Shown in pieces: positions 23,245 through 34,900 of a stretch of DNA of 64,000 bases (position 1 is its first letter; each line of letters starts with the position of its first letter). Made by a program: the position numbers and the translations under genes. Source of the DNA: Alopecurus myosuroides. Taxonomy: Eukaryota; Streptophyta; Magnoliopsida; Poales; Poaceae. The stretch covers positions 328,258,482 through 328,322,481 of the forward strand of contig CM054057.1 in NCBI GenBank assembly GCA_028641055.1, in the 5' to 3' direction. The notes beneath the pieces are model-generated. The model did no database searches. It saw only the letters and a list, made by a program, of their open reading frames with translations, and was not told the origin of the DNA.

Positions 23245-26200
23245 TGTAACACCTGGGGTGTTTTCCCTAAGTTAGCAAGTTGGTTGTTTTTCTTTTGCTT
23301 GCATCACATGCATCATATGCATTGCACCTTGTTTTCAAAACAACTCAAAAATTCAAACCAATTTAAACTTTCTAACATGTCCAAAATTTCCAATTAAAAG
23401 TTGCCAACTAAACAACTCAAAATGTTTCCAATAGTTTGAATTTGAATCAATTAAAAATACTGGATAATAAAACCCCTTTTATTAACACCCTAATGGAAAA
23501 TTCAAATTCAAATCAATTCATCCATACTTGGCATGTTCCAACTGTGGGTTTAAAAATTAAAATCTTGCAAACAATTAACTTCAATGAGTTTCCATAATGG
23601 GTTGAGCTTATTGAATAAAAGAATTGTTTATTTTAAAAATCAAATCCTTATGAAACCCTATTTGAAATTCAAATAGCAATTTTAAATCTTTTGGCCATTT
23701 CAAATTTTTGGAAATAATGTTAACATATCTTTGAATCTTGCTGTTAGGTATTTCAATAAAAAATTAATTCATAAAATGAAAACCCCAAAACCTCTCTATT
23801 TTTCTCTCTCTTTCTTTCTACAAAAAAAAGTGTAAACAGGAAATAAAAAAAACAAAAAAAAAACCAAAGGGGGAGAGGCAGGCCCTCTAGCCCACCTACA
23901 ACCCCCCTCTTTTCCCACCTCCTGGTCCAGCCCACCCCTCTCTGGCCCAACATCCAGCCCACCTCCTCCTTCTTCCTCGTACGGCAGCTCATCTAACGTA
24001 TACACGTCACAGAGAGCTCGATGGGACGGCCGGGAGCAATCCCTCCAGCTCCTTATAAACTGCCCCCCTCCTGCAACCCTACGCTCTCTCCTTTCCCCTC
24101 CACGGCGCCGCCAGTTCCTCTCTCTTCCTCCCCCCCTCTCTGTTCCCCCTTCCTCTGTACTGTACCGAGAGAGAGAGGCAGTGGCAGGTCGATGTCGCCC
24201 CGCCGCCATGGCCCATCTCGAGCTAGGATGAGGGCCCCAGGAGCATCGCGGAGAGGACTACTTCGTCCACGCAAGAGGAATCGACACGGAATCGGCTACA
24301 GCGACGACTACGTCCACGACTTCCCGTCGGTGGCCAAGCTTCTTCGCCGGAATTCGTCGCCTCCATCCTTCCTCGAGCCCGATCATCTACCCCGAGCTCC
24401 TCCCGGTGAGCTCCCGCTCCGATTTTCTCCGTTTCCCTATCGCTGTGGGTACTATGGAAGTCGCGAGCATCCATTACTCCTCCGCCCACCATGGACGTCA
24501 TGTCCGTAGGCTGAAGCTTGGTTCGCTGCGCACACGAGCAGGTCCACACCCGCACACCACGTCCTCCTCGCACGGCTTCCTTGCACGCAACTCACACCAC
24601 GCACACAGCAGCACCACACCAGCGGCACCCCGCGTCCACGGACTCGCGCACGCCGCGCCAGACACCGGCGGCGACTACCGTTCTTCCGTTCTGTCCCCGT
24701 GTACTGAACAACATTCAGTTTCGTCAGTTATAAAACGCGGCCGATTGCCTCTTATTCTGTCACGCAGTGATTCTATCACAACCGCTCGCTACCCCAGTGG
24801 TACTGCACCGTGCACCGCGCCGCGAGCGCCTGGGTTCGAGTCCCCGCTTGGCCGAATAAAAGCCACACTTTTTGGGCCATTTCTTCCACGCGGACTCCCA
24901 GGCCCCACCTGTCAATGACCCCCTCTGCCACCTCACCTTCCACGCACACGCCACGGTGGCACTGGCCCGCATGGCAGAGGCACGGGGCCAGTGTGCGCTG
25001 TGTGAAAAACGCCCCAGGGGCCTAGCTGCGTTTCCTTTTCTTTCTTTCAGGTCCCTGTCCTTTGGCACTTAAATCCCTGAACTTCAAACACACATAAAAA
25101 TTACAAACAAACTCCAAATTCAAAAAGTAAAATATGTTTACCAATTAAAATTAAATGCTCCACCCACCTATAAAATTTGTTTACTGTTTTGAACATTTCA
25201 AATGGGTTCAAAATTCAAATTCAAGTAACTCTTTTGAATTTGATTAAATTCATAACAAACTCAAATTTAATTCAAATGGCCCATATAAAATATGTTTCCC
25301 ATCCAAAATTTCATGCTCTTTCCAAATATAACATTTGTTTTCTGTTTGGGATAAATAAAACTAATGCAATTACTTAATGCTTTAATTAAATCATTTAAAT
25401 GGTGAAATTCATAACTTGCTCAATTAAAATCCAATTTTAACAAATAAAATATGTTTTCCACTCAAAATGAAACCACCTTTCTGAATATCAACTTTGTTTT
25501 GCAATTTGGACAATTAAAATTAATGTCATTTAAAAATGCCTTAATTAATCAATTAAAAATCCTAATTAATAACTTTCACATGCTTGCTCCAACTTGAAAA
25601 CCCAAAACATGAAATCCATCCAAAATGAAATGCTACACTTGAATATAAACTTTGTTTTCTGTTTTGAATAATTTAAATTGCTGAAAACAACTGTTTCTTA
25701 ATTAATGCATTTAAAATTGTCAAATTAATAACTTGCTCATCTAAAATCCAAATTCAACAAATGAAATATGTATTCCATCAAAAAATTTGTGTTCTTTCCA
25801 AATATAAATTTTGTTATCTGTTTTGAACAATTAAAATGGGTGAAAACAACAAATGTTTGTGTAACTCATTTAAGAAGCCAAATTTCATAACTTAATAAAT
25901 AAATTTCCAAACTTGGTAAGCAACATATCAAATTGAAGTTAATGTTGTTTTCTTATTGTTTTCCTCATCCATGCATCATTCTAATCAACTTTCACATGAT
26001 GGTTATTTGTAGATCATTTAATTCAACATGAATTCATGGGCTTTTCCATATGCAATCAAAATTGCATATGGGCCCATTTAAATATGTTTACCATGACAAC
26101 TAGTTTATTTTTTATGCATCCTTAAACTTGTCATGCATCCATATCTTGATCATGCTGGATCTTTTGCCGTAGAAGTAATTGTTGCATCCGGTGTTTGTTC

Positions 26201-27869
26201 TAGTTCGTTGCTTCTTCCCGGATAGGACGTTGAGATGATGTGAGCAACGACAAGTTCTTCGGATGTACCTCTACTTTCTGGATTCCAGGCAAGTATACTC
26301 ACTTGCTACCTATGGCTGCCTTTCATCACTTGTTACCGATTCTTTCCGTTGTTCTTATGCTAGCCTTATGATTCGATGCTTGTGTCTCGATCCTAGTATG
26401 TTTACCTTGCAGCCATGATATAGCCTTCCTTCCACTTCCTATTAACTGTTGTTTGTTTACCATGTTGGCCTTGTGTCGTAGTTGCATGCTTAGTGTTGTT
26501 TGCGCTCAAGTCTGGTTGTCCATCTTATCACCTGTTTAGTTTGATAGTTGGGTTTCAATTCAATCAACAACATGTTAATGTTTTGGGTAATAATAATTTG
26601 ATGATAAGGCACCGGCAGGAGGCCCGGCGTGGTTTTGAGGCCTGCTAGTGTCGACCCTAATTAGGAAAAGGGTCTTGTCTACTGATCCATGATGAGCGCA
26701 CTAACCGCATGTGGGAAGCGTGTATGGGCGCCCCCCTCAATTTGACTCGATTCGCATCTCGTCCAAATCGCCACACTTAGTTCGGGCTTTCCATTTGATG
26801 CATGCATATGCAGGTGCGAACCCGAGGCCAGGGTGGAACTTTTGTAGTCGACATTTAGGGCGGCGTGGTCTTCCAGTGCTATGAGGGTCCCCCTTTTCTT
26901 CGTGGGGGCTCGATTAGCCGCGCACGCACAGCACGTGGTTCTTTGGGCTTGATGCGAAGAAGAGTTGGGTTGTGTTGAGTACCTCGCTTGGTGGATTGAT
27001 CCCCCGTCTGGCGGGATATTCTTACGTGTACGGCCAAATTGGTGCACCCCTGCAGGGTTAAATCTTCTCGAGAAGCCGTGTTGTCCGCGGTTATGGATGA
27101 CTTGGTGAAAGTGCTGGCTAACAAGTACTCAGACAACTTACACTTAACAATGTTAACTTGACTAGTAATATAGATTACCTCCACCATAAAAATGAATGTC
27201 ACCTTAATCAACCGTGTGAGTTTCCTTGGGTTGCTTCCTTAGTAGGGGGTAACATTGGATGGGTATTGTTTGGTGAGTAGTTGTAGTTGGTTCTGATACG
27301 CTATCTTATCCCTTTCTTTTAGCCGGATGTTGTAGCGAGTCTCTGTAGTTCGTTAGTGCAGCCCGCTGCCGCTTCTTTGCAATAACCCCTTCCTTTCCGT
27401 TGTACCCAAAGTATTGTATCTGGTGATGATTGGTTACGCTGGTATCTTGTGAGTATGGTTTATCCACTTGCCAGTACTTAACCGTACTGGCCCACGAATC
27501 CTTTTCGTGGCTGCATATTCCACATTGCAGTCAACAGGTTTGAAGTCTGACGATGTTAGCTTGGGAATCCCTCCGGCTTGGCCTGGGCAGGGATTGGACG
27601 CCATCGGTTATCTTCAGGACTCTTAGTCCAATTTGTATCTTGTCCGTAGTCGGACGCTATGTTGTTTCTTCCGCTGTTATTTGGATCTTTGTATTGTATC
27701 AGTTGTATCCTTGACTCGTTTGAGTCATCTTGTATATATCTCTTCTGTTGTTGTGGATTATTCGTGAACTGTTGTAATGTTATCACAAGTGGCAACCTGG
27801 AATCGGTTATTATGTGGATTTTGGCGGGAATGCTGAAATCTGCATAGTGCCCGTTCTCGGGGCGTCACA
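23245..27869 (+). mobile_element. LARD/Sukkula-like solo LTR (4,625 bp)
   Basis: It starts TGTAACACC and ends GCGTCACA and is flanked by the perfect duplication TCGCC (23240-23244 and 27870-27874), splitting a Copia RNase H frame exactly. No internal domain is present. A candidate TATA box (TTATAAAC, 24051-24058) suggests plus orientation. The inside shows a GC-rich zone (23,880-25,060), an AT-rich zone of degenerate repeats (25,130-25,920) and a tail that is the reverse complement of the second copy (about 26670-27050 matches 52430-52800). The size and lack of coding fit barley LARD elements (LTRs of about 4.5 kb). The open frames at 24021-24918 are not convincing genes. Confidence 0.85.
24788..24848 (+). 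other. tRNA-like segment (A-box and B-box-like) in the LARD LTR
   Basis: GCTACCCCAGTGG (24788-24800) resembles a pol III A box, and GGTTCGAGTCC (24833-24843) is close to the B-box consensus GGTTCGANTCC. The spacing fits a tRNA-derived unit. No complete cloverleaf with an acceptor stem was seen, so this is a relic or chance, not a tRNA gene. Confidence 0.45.
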
Positions 27870-28003
27870 TCGCCGCACCAAGCACATCGAGATCGACATT
27901 CATTTTGTCAGGGAGAAGGTCTTTCTTGGACAGGTCCGAGTTCTTCATGTGCCGTCTTCTCGTCAGTTCGCCGACATCATGAGAAAGGAGTTACCGACAC
28001 ACC

Positions 28004-28161
28004 TTTTTTTTCTTCAGGAAAGCACGAATTGCACGCCTTTTTTTTATATAGAAGGAGAGAATAGAAACATTACAAGACGAAGTCCACCCCGTCCCCTAGG
28101 GACAACAACACGAACATAAAAGGAAACGACTACTCACAAAAACCCCACTGCTTTCCACTTT
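28004..28161 (-). mobile_element. 5'-truncated LINE 3' tail (158 bp)
   Basis: It is flanked by the 13-bp duplication TTACCGACACACC (27991-28003 and 28162-28174). It begins with a T-run on the plus strand, that is, a poly(A) tail on the minus strand, and reads on the minus strand as a LINE 3' end (…TAATGTTTCTATTCTC, then a run of A). It cuts the last codons of the Copia RNase H frame. Confidence 0.8.
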
Positions 28162-28236
28162 TTACCGACACACCTGTTTACTGAATTTCTGTCCAGCTTG
28201 AGCGTTCTCCCATCCTACGCACATGCTGAGGGGGGA

Positions 28237-28380
28237 TGTTAGAGTATACCCTGTAAATTTATGTACCATGTATAGAATACCTAGGGCTAACCGATTTGGT
28301 TCTAGATATTTCTTGCTAGCCAAGACTTGTACCATATATATTGATCAAAATATGTGGCGCTTCCTAAGCCCTCTCTGTTT
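28237..28380 (+). repeat. start of the Copia 3' LTR (right border unclear)
   Basis: TGTTAGAGTATACC begins right after a purine tract (GCTGAGGGGGGA, 28225-28236) at the end of the Copia frame. The LTR end could not be fixed; the sequence runs into a T-run at 28379, and unrelated sequence may begin there. Confidence 0.65.
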
Positions 28381-28561
28381 TTTTTAGAAATTCTTTGGGA
28401 TTCTTTTCATCAGATTTTGACCAAGTTTTAATTTCAATTGAATTCTGCATGAGCCTACTCCAAATTTCTGAGGAACCCGTGGAAATCTTCGTTGGAATTT
28501 TGGAACTTTGGTACCAGCATGTTATATAGCCAGGAAGAAACCCCTGACGTGGTACGTAGTA
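28381..28561. other. unassigned spacer before a MITE
   Basis: No gene is visible. It could be the rest of the Copia LTR or old flanking DNA. Confidence 0.4.
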
Positions 28562-28685
28562 CTCCCCTCGTTCGGAATTAGATGACTTGAGTTTGTCTAA
28601 ATATGGATGTATCTAGACATCTTTTTGTATATAGATACATCTCTATTTTGACAAACCCAAGCCATCTAATTTCGAACGGAGGGAG
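28562..28685. mobile_element. Stowaway MITE (124 bp)
   Basis: Its ends CTCCCCTCGTTCGGAATTAGATGACTTG and the inverted ...CCATCTAATTTCGAACGGAGGGAG form the classical Triticeae Stowaway/Mariner TIR, flanked by TA on both sides (28560-28561 and 28686-28687). The interior is a simple hairpin with ATCTAGACAT-type sequence. Confidence 0.9.
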
Positions 28686-29061
28686 TAAATGGGAGGGGTA
28701 TACTACTCTGTAGCGTTCAACATACATGCGTCTTGAACAGCCGCATGCATGGTGGCAAGCCCCGTGCACGTACGCTGCTGCCTGCTGGCTACCCGGTGCA
28801 GCGCGGCAGACAACACAATGCTAGTGTGCGGCGCGACACGTGGGTGGAACTTGGAAGCCCTTAACGTTCGGTAATGCTGGTATATATGGTGCGGCGCGAC
28901 AACGTACGATGCAACGCGGTGACATAGGCAGCGCGAGGAATATGTGTCTTATTGTAGGCACGAGGCACATGATGACAACCCATAAAAAATGTTGCCAGTT
29001 CTATGTAAGGATCTGATGGGAATACTATTTTTGTGAGTGAGACTGTGAGAGCGGTTACACG
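28686..29061. other. non-repetitive-looking spacer
   Basis: No gene was found. It is CG-rich (GCGGCGCGACA repeated twice, near 28829 and 28890) and has CGTACG/CATGCATG palindromes, unlike its AT-rich neighbours. It may be old upstream sequence of the GH51 locus. Confidence 0.4.
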
Positions 29062-29070
29062 CTCGCATCC

Positions 29071-29250
29071 ACTGGCGGGGCTTAGTACAAGTCAGGAGGG
29101 GCCACCGCCCCCTCCCTCCATTTTGTACCAGTTTGTGAAGAATTTTTTTGTGTGGAGGCTTTAGATGTGAAAATATTAGTTATTCGTCCCCCCAAACATT
29201 CACATTATGTGTTTCGTCCCTTCAGCAATTTTGTTGAAGCTCCGCCACTT
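29071..29250. mobile_element. hAT-like MITE (about 180 bp)
   Basis: The ends ACTGGCGGGGCTT and the inverted AAGCTCCGCCACTT are imperfect copies of the CAGTGGCGGAGC terminus frequent in grass hAT MITEs. A direct repeat CTCGCATCC flanks it (29062-29070 and 29251-29259), fitting an 8-bp TSD plus one base. There is no coding capacity. Confidence 0.7.
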
Positions 29251-29440
29251 CTCGCATCCCCGGCCGGTTAGTGGCAACACTCGCACCGCCGTGCACATGG
29301 GTCAGCGTGAGGTCTCCAATTTTGTTTTTGTTTTTTATTTTTTGTTTTTACGTGAGGTCTCCGATTTATTTGCAGTGTGACTCTATTTCGTTTACGTGAC
29401 GTGCAGATCGCTAGCTGGCTCGTCACCCGCGTACACCGAG

Positions 29441-30797
29441 ATGTTAGCATAAAACTACCACTTTACGGGCCGAATTTCGGAAAACTACCACTTTACGTTC
29501 TGATTGCAAAAAGCTACCACATTGCGTTTTTAATTTTGCCAAAAGCACCAATCTCGCCTAACTGACGAATTGACATCGGAACTGACAGGGCTGGCCCACC
29601 ACTTTGATGACATGGCAAGTTTAGAACATCGTTACGGGCATTGACCGTTGACTGTCGTTACGGGAGCACAGAAGTTAGCATAAAACTACCACTTTACGAG
29701 CCAAATTCCGGAAACCTACCACTTTCCGATTCGATTGCAAAAAAACTACCACATTGCGTTTTCAATTTGGCAAAAAAACACTTATTTGGGATTGATCACG
29801 AATTGACACGGAAACTGACATCCTGACCCCCACAATGTGACCAAGTGGCACTCATAGATCCACATGTCAGGTCAAATAGAGAATAAAAATATCTACAAAA
29901 AAGTACAGTGGTCGAGCACGCACGCTTCCTGGCCCAGGCAATAATCCGCTCAGCACGGCCGCCACCCGCCTAGTACCTGCGCTAGGCCGCTGTCGGGAAC
30001 AAGCTAGCCACAACGCCACCCCTCCCCACTCCTATAGAGAACGCCCGCGGCCTCGCTTCAAGCTCATCCTCGCGGGACTGTGAGGTGCGAGAGTGTGCGT
30101 TCACCGGCGCGGCCGTGTTGTGACCACCGGCGTCCTCCGACCAGGCCGAGCGTGATAGCATGCACGGCCCCGTCTTACCACGGCGAAGACGTGACCGTGA
30201 TAGCAGGCGCAACCGATTTCGATCGCCGGCGCGGCCGTGTGCATTACCGCCGATGCAGCCTTGTGTGTCTTCCGGACAGGCCCAGTTTGACCGTCAGCGC
30301 AGGCGTGAACGCGGCAACAGGCGCATCTGTGTGCGCGCCGGTGCTTCCTTGTGCGTCCGCCGGCCAGTCCGAGCGTGACCCCTGGCACGGCCGCTAGCGT
30401 GAGAGCAGGCACAACTGTGTACATGAGACTCACCGTGGATTGTGCGGGCCTAGGTCGTCACCTATCAATTTGTCATCTGAAGGGAATCGGTGTTTTTTGC
30501 GAAATTCCAAATAAATGTGGTAGTTTTTGCAATCCGAACGTAAAGTGGTAGTTTTATGCTAACTTCTATGCTCCCGTAACGGCAGTCAACGTTCATGCCC
30601 GTAACAATGTTGTAAACTCGCCACGTCATCAAAGTGGTGGGCCAGCCTTGTCAGTTTTGGTGTCAATTCGCCAGTTAGACGAGATTGGTGTTTTTTGCCA
30701 AATTGAAAACGCAATATGGTAGTTTTTTGCAATCAGAACGTAAAGTGGTAGTTTTCCGAAATTCGGCCCGTAAAGTGGTAGTTTTATGCTAACATCC
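29441..30797. mobile_element. long-armed foldback element with GC-rich cargo
   Basis: The left arm (29441 to about 29805) and right arm (about 30445-30797) are long inverted repeats starting GATGTTAGCATAAAACTACC. Each arm holds two direct copies of the GTTAGCATAAAACTACCACTTTACG unit (left at 29443 and 29673; right at about 30535-30561 and 30768-30795). The middle (about 29900-30440) is very GC-rich and could be a captured host fragment, but I do not recognise a protein. No TSD was found. The class may be Mutator-like/Pack-MULE or foldback. Confidence 0.7.
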
Positions 30798-30839
30798 TCC
30801 TAGTTCCGGGGCTCGCCAAAGCATCACACCTCTCCGTGG

Positions 30840-30970
30840 CTATACTTAAGCACAGGCACACCAGCGTCCTCACTTCCTCCCCGAGCTCCCAACACACCCA
30901 CCATCGCGGCACCAAGGTTCATGAGCGCATCGCATCCTCTCGCCGCGCGTCCACCGAGTGTTGGCCGGAG
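30840..30970 (+). promoter_or_regulatory. possible promoter and 5'UTR exon of the GH51 pseudogene
   Basis: A TATA-like GGCTATACTTAAG (30838-30850) is followed by CT-rich leader sequence and a good donor (CCGGAG|GTGAGC, GT at 30971). The matching acceptor is CTGCAG at 31902, just before the ATG at 31920. A 5'UTR intron of about 930 bp (30971-31902) is therefore likely. It is inferred from sequence only. Confidence 0.4.
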
Positions 30971-31168
30971 GTGAGCAGTTGCATGATCCATTCTTGTAGA
31001 CCCCATTTTACTCGCCTCTTCTCTGCATCATTTTTTGCCATCCTTCATCATGACTGAGAATTTCTAGAAGAGAGGTTCACTTGGTTTCCCTTGTGTTTTA
31101 GGTTTCCGTTCCGTAAGTGATTCCCAAATTACAGTAAAGATAATTCTCAAATGCATTCAGCGGCTTTA

Positions 31169-31810
31169 CTTGTGTGATTGTGTCCCTTTTTTACCCTCCT
31201 TCGCCCCAAATTGTACCTAGCTCCGCCCCTACGCGTCACCAACTCCCAATATTGCCACCGAAAAAATCAGAAAGAGAGTCGATCCTCCTCCGCTCAGCAC
31301 TAGTAGTACGTGAAGTGCAGCAACACGACAAGCATTAGGAAACATCTGTGTGGCCTCACCGCATCCATGGCAAATAGTCCCAACGCGTCTTCCACCGCAT
31401 CCACAGCAAACTGTCTCAGCAACATCCATGAAGGCATTGGCAGTGACCATGGGACGGTTAGTTGCTACTTTTGCATAGAGGTGTGGAGTCGCAGGCGGGG
31501 AGGCGCCTCCACCGGTCGGCCAGAAAATGCGACACAATATCACAAGAGAAGAAGGCGCAGGCGGCCAAACGGCTCTGCCGCACGCGGAAGCATCACTCAG
31601 TAAACATGTATAGGCGCGGGATTAGGTTCATGACGAGATAACCTTTGGTTAATTCAGATCGAACCTAAATAACCTAATGGATTTTTAGGTTAACCATTAG
31701 GACCATTAGGTTCTTTTTTAGGTTAAGTTAACCTAACCATTGGTTAAATGGGAACCAGCTCCCAATTTTACTTGTGTCCCTTTTTTTCCCCTCCTTCGCC
31801 CCAAATTGTT
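31169..31810. repeat. direct duplication flanking possible MITE sequence in the 5' intron
   Basis: About 31169-31208 and 31769-31808 share a near-identical stretch (ACTTGTG..., then TGTCCCTTTTTT and CCCTCCTTCGCCCCAAATTGT). Between them the sequence ends of one block read ACCTAGCTCCGCCCCTA, like a hAT-MITE terminus, and 31640-31745 is rich in AACCTAA/TTAGGTT words able to fold. The nature of the duplication is unclear. Confidence 0.4.
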
Positions 31811-31902
31811 TGGTTTTCTTGTGGAAAAAGATTCTACTGTCTGTTTCTATTTTACTTGCTCCATCGATATGCGAACTGAAGAGTTGTGCTGTTTATCTGC
31901 AG

Positions 31903-34900
31903 GCTGGAGCAAGGAGACGATGGGTACCGAGGTCGCGGGAGCTTTCCGCAATCCGCACCATCCTTTGCTCCTTGCTGCTTCTCTCGTTGAGCTGTGAGTG
32001 CCTGGCGATAGAGATGGGTCAGGCTCAGACCGCACTGCTGGAGGTTAATACGTCATGGGAAGCCGCCAGAAAGATCCCTCAAACCCTCTTCGGGTTGTTC
32101 TTTGAGGTGATGTTTTTCTTCTTCTTGCTCCACCTTCTTGTTTTAAATTTCTGTCCAACGTGAGTACTGTATTATTACACTTACCCACATCATTCGTTAT
32201 AACTTGACCACTGAATATTTACTCTAGGAAATCAACCACGCTGGGGCTGGAGGTATTTGGGCAGAGCTTGTTAGTAACAGAGGTACTGCCACTCTCTGCT
32301 GTTGTATATGCCTCATGGGAAAATGTTTCACAAAGCACTTGACTAAGTGGGAGAAATGCACATGCTTGTTTCCAAGGAAAATGATAGATACTTCCAAATG
32401 CCATGCAATGACTTACATGTCAGTGATACACCTAGTGGAATTTCTTTTGGAATCTGAAATTTCGCAGTCATATGAAATTTCCCTTATAACAAGGATTTAT
32501 ATAGGTCGAATAGTTGGCATATGAAAAATGACAGAGTACAGTGCCCTTTTTGTGGAACGGAAGCATACGAAATCTTGTGCAGAGAACAATCTTCTGCTTC
32601 TGTTTATATATTCCTGTTCCTTCCTGCTGCTTGTTTAGCACATAATGACTCTTGTGGAGTTTATGCTTTAGGTTTTGAAGCTGGAGGGCCTCAAACTCCT
32701 TCAAAAATAGATCCATGGTCCATCATTGGGGATGAATCCTCTATACACGTGAAGACTGAAAGAGCATCTTATTTCACTAAAAATATCATTGCTCTAAGGA
32801 TGGAAGTTATCTGTGACGAATTTCAACCTTTTTGGTGAAAACGCAAAAGCTTTGTGTTTCGATTCATTGATAGAAAAGAAGAGTTTTATATGCTCCAGAA
32901 AGAGCAGACATCACCCATACAACACAACCCAGTAGATTATAACGAGCATACCTCACTGCGAACAATGAGCCTAGTACGCACTCTACACTCCGCTAGCCCG
33001 AGGACCACCACCAACGATAACAAAACTACAAAGCAAGAGCGCCTGTCCGAAACTGAGCAACATTGCCGCGTCTCGACCGCCGCCGGTCACCTCCAAAGGA
33101 CAGACACTTCCAACTGAACTTCACTTGTCGACGCACAATCCACTCTTGATGCCTAAGAGGTGGCAAGTAGATGGCGGAACTTGGTCGGTCTCGCGGAGGC
33201 ACCTCCTTGGACTCACTGGCGACGGCGTGCATTGCGCCTTCGAAACACCAACTTTGGACAGCGGCAAGCACCGGAGGGAAGCAACAAGGAACCTCATGCC
33301 ATGTCTCCAAACGTGATGCTCCCAACGGAAGGACGACGTCGAGAACATCGCAATCACGCCGATTCACGAATCTAAGCTTTCACCCGGAGACATCGACCAA
33401 CCCAAGAGACGGTAAGGGAGGAGTCACACACACTTCGACGACGCCTCCAAGAAGGAAAATGGCACCCACAAGCACCATTGCCGCCGGCACCGACCGAAGA
33501 CGGGCAAGACTTTCGTCCGCATTTAGACCCACCCCTCACCATGCCTAGCGGATTGGACTAGCCATCATTTTCTTCCACACCGCCCCGCAACACCCCGTAT
33601 CGCAGCCAATCATCATGGTGACGAAGGCGCGGCCAACATTGTGCACCGCAGCCACCTACCATCCACACGCGTCAGCGAAGCCACCGCGATGGACACCCGG
33701 GACGCACAAAGGGGCAGCCTTTCTTTCCCAAACCCACACGGACAAGAGCAATGGGAGCCGGCACACACCTGAGGCCACGATGTCGCCGCACCGGGGGAGA
33801 AGGAGAGCAACAACTTGCCGCACTTGTGGCAAAACTGCCCAGCCGTAGAGCGCATCTCACGTCCTCATCAGCCACCGCCGACCAAGGGGCGCGAGGACAA
33901 CGATTCAGCTGTGTGCGGCCTGCAGGGGTGAGTAGGGAGTAGGGTCTGCCGCCAGAGATTGCAGGGGTGCGACCGAGGGCCGCGACCCACGACCACCCAC
34001 GCCGGCGTCCGCAGCACACGCGCGTCATCCGTGGCCCGCCAGGCCGGATGGGCCCAGATCGAGCCCAGGCGCCACCTCGCAGCGCATCGAGTCACCGGCC
34101 CCACATCCACGACGACCCTGCCGACCACCCCTAGCACCAATCCGTCTCCAGAGGAGGGGCGACGACGCCGTCGCGGCAGCCTCCTGCAGCCGGGCGCACC
34201 TCTTGCGTGCCGGAGCCGCACGAATCCTGCCCGTGGGGATGGAAGAAGAAGAGCGCCTGGCCGCCACCATACTTAGGGCGCGCCTTGGCCTTCTGCCGGC
34301 CCCTCTGGCGGCGGCAGAGCGGGGAGGAAGGGCGAGGGGGGGGGGGGGGGCTCGCGGCCGGCGGCTAGGTGTCGCCAGAGGAGGGGTGACCTGACGAATG
34401 TCAACTGGCGGAGTTGGAATTTATAACCCAGGATTCTGGGGCATGGTACGATCTATTTTTCAATGTATAAGTGTACTGGAATATGAGCATGAAAATGCAA
34501 ATCATTAAACAATAATTCATTCAACAGTTTCCTCGCTACAGTGTTGGCAGTTGAAAAATTATAGCAATTGTTTTTTCTTTATAAAAGTGGAACTGGAACA
34601 TGATAGTTATCGTTTCTAATCCATATCCATAATTTTATTGGATAACGTTAGCTTTCTATCCAGTGTCTGTGCTTCCTTGGATATCCCTCTGGTTTTGTGC
34701 TTAACTTGACCATTTCAATTTTCAGAATATAGAAGAAGGGAAGAGCTATGATTTAATCATGCATATCAGAACAACTGGACCCGTGGAGTTGACTGCTTCT
34801 ATCACCTGCTCGGATGCATCCGAAACTATGGCATCAGCTGCTATAGTGTATGTATCTTCCGTAATGAGAATATAATTTTCAACTGTAAATTTTCTCCACT

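Larger units (their letters stand above)
22838..28236 (+). pseudogene. Copia reverse transcriptase/RNase H 3' fragment, split by two insertions
   Basis: The plus-strand pieces 22838-23244, 27870-28003 and 28175-28236 together read as the last part of a Copia pol: a LQYLTLTRPDIS motif, then ADWAGCLDTRRSTSGYC and SWSSKWQTTVS of the RNase H domain, then RRTKHIEIDIHFVREKV, and an end shortly before a polypurine tract. It is degenerate: a TGA interrupts after about 22955, and a deletion precedes the ADWAG motif. A 4.6-kb solo LTR and a LINE tail lie inside it. The left border at about 22838 is abrupt. Confidence 0.85.

Noticed and set aside
24788..24848. A true tRNA gene
   Set aside because: A- and B-box-like words are present, but I could not build an acceptor stem and anticodon arm; reported only as tRNA-like.
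24021..24918. Several overlapping open frames on both strands in a GC-rich part of the first LARD LTR
   Set aside because: They lie just after a TATA box in LTR sequence, overlap in all frames, show no family motif, and the GC-rich context makes long frames likely by chance.
31229..31543. A Cys-rich minus-strand frame (CCGCGGRRVGTICHGCGEA)
   Set aside because: Spacing does not match a zinc finger I know, there is no transcript context, and it lies within the GH51 5' intron among repeats.
33026..34276. Open frames on both strands in the GC-rich insertion, one with a CHKCGK word
   Set aside because: No consistent codon bias or domain; the Cys word is not a full zinc-finger pattern, and frames overlap on both strands.
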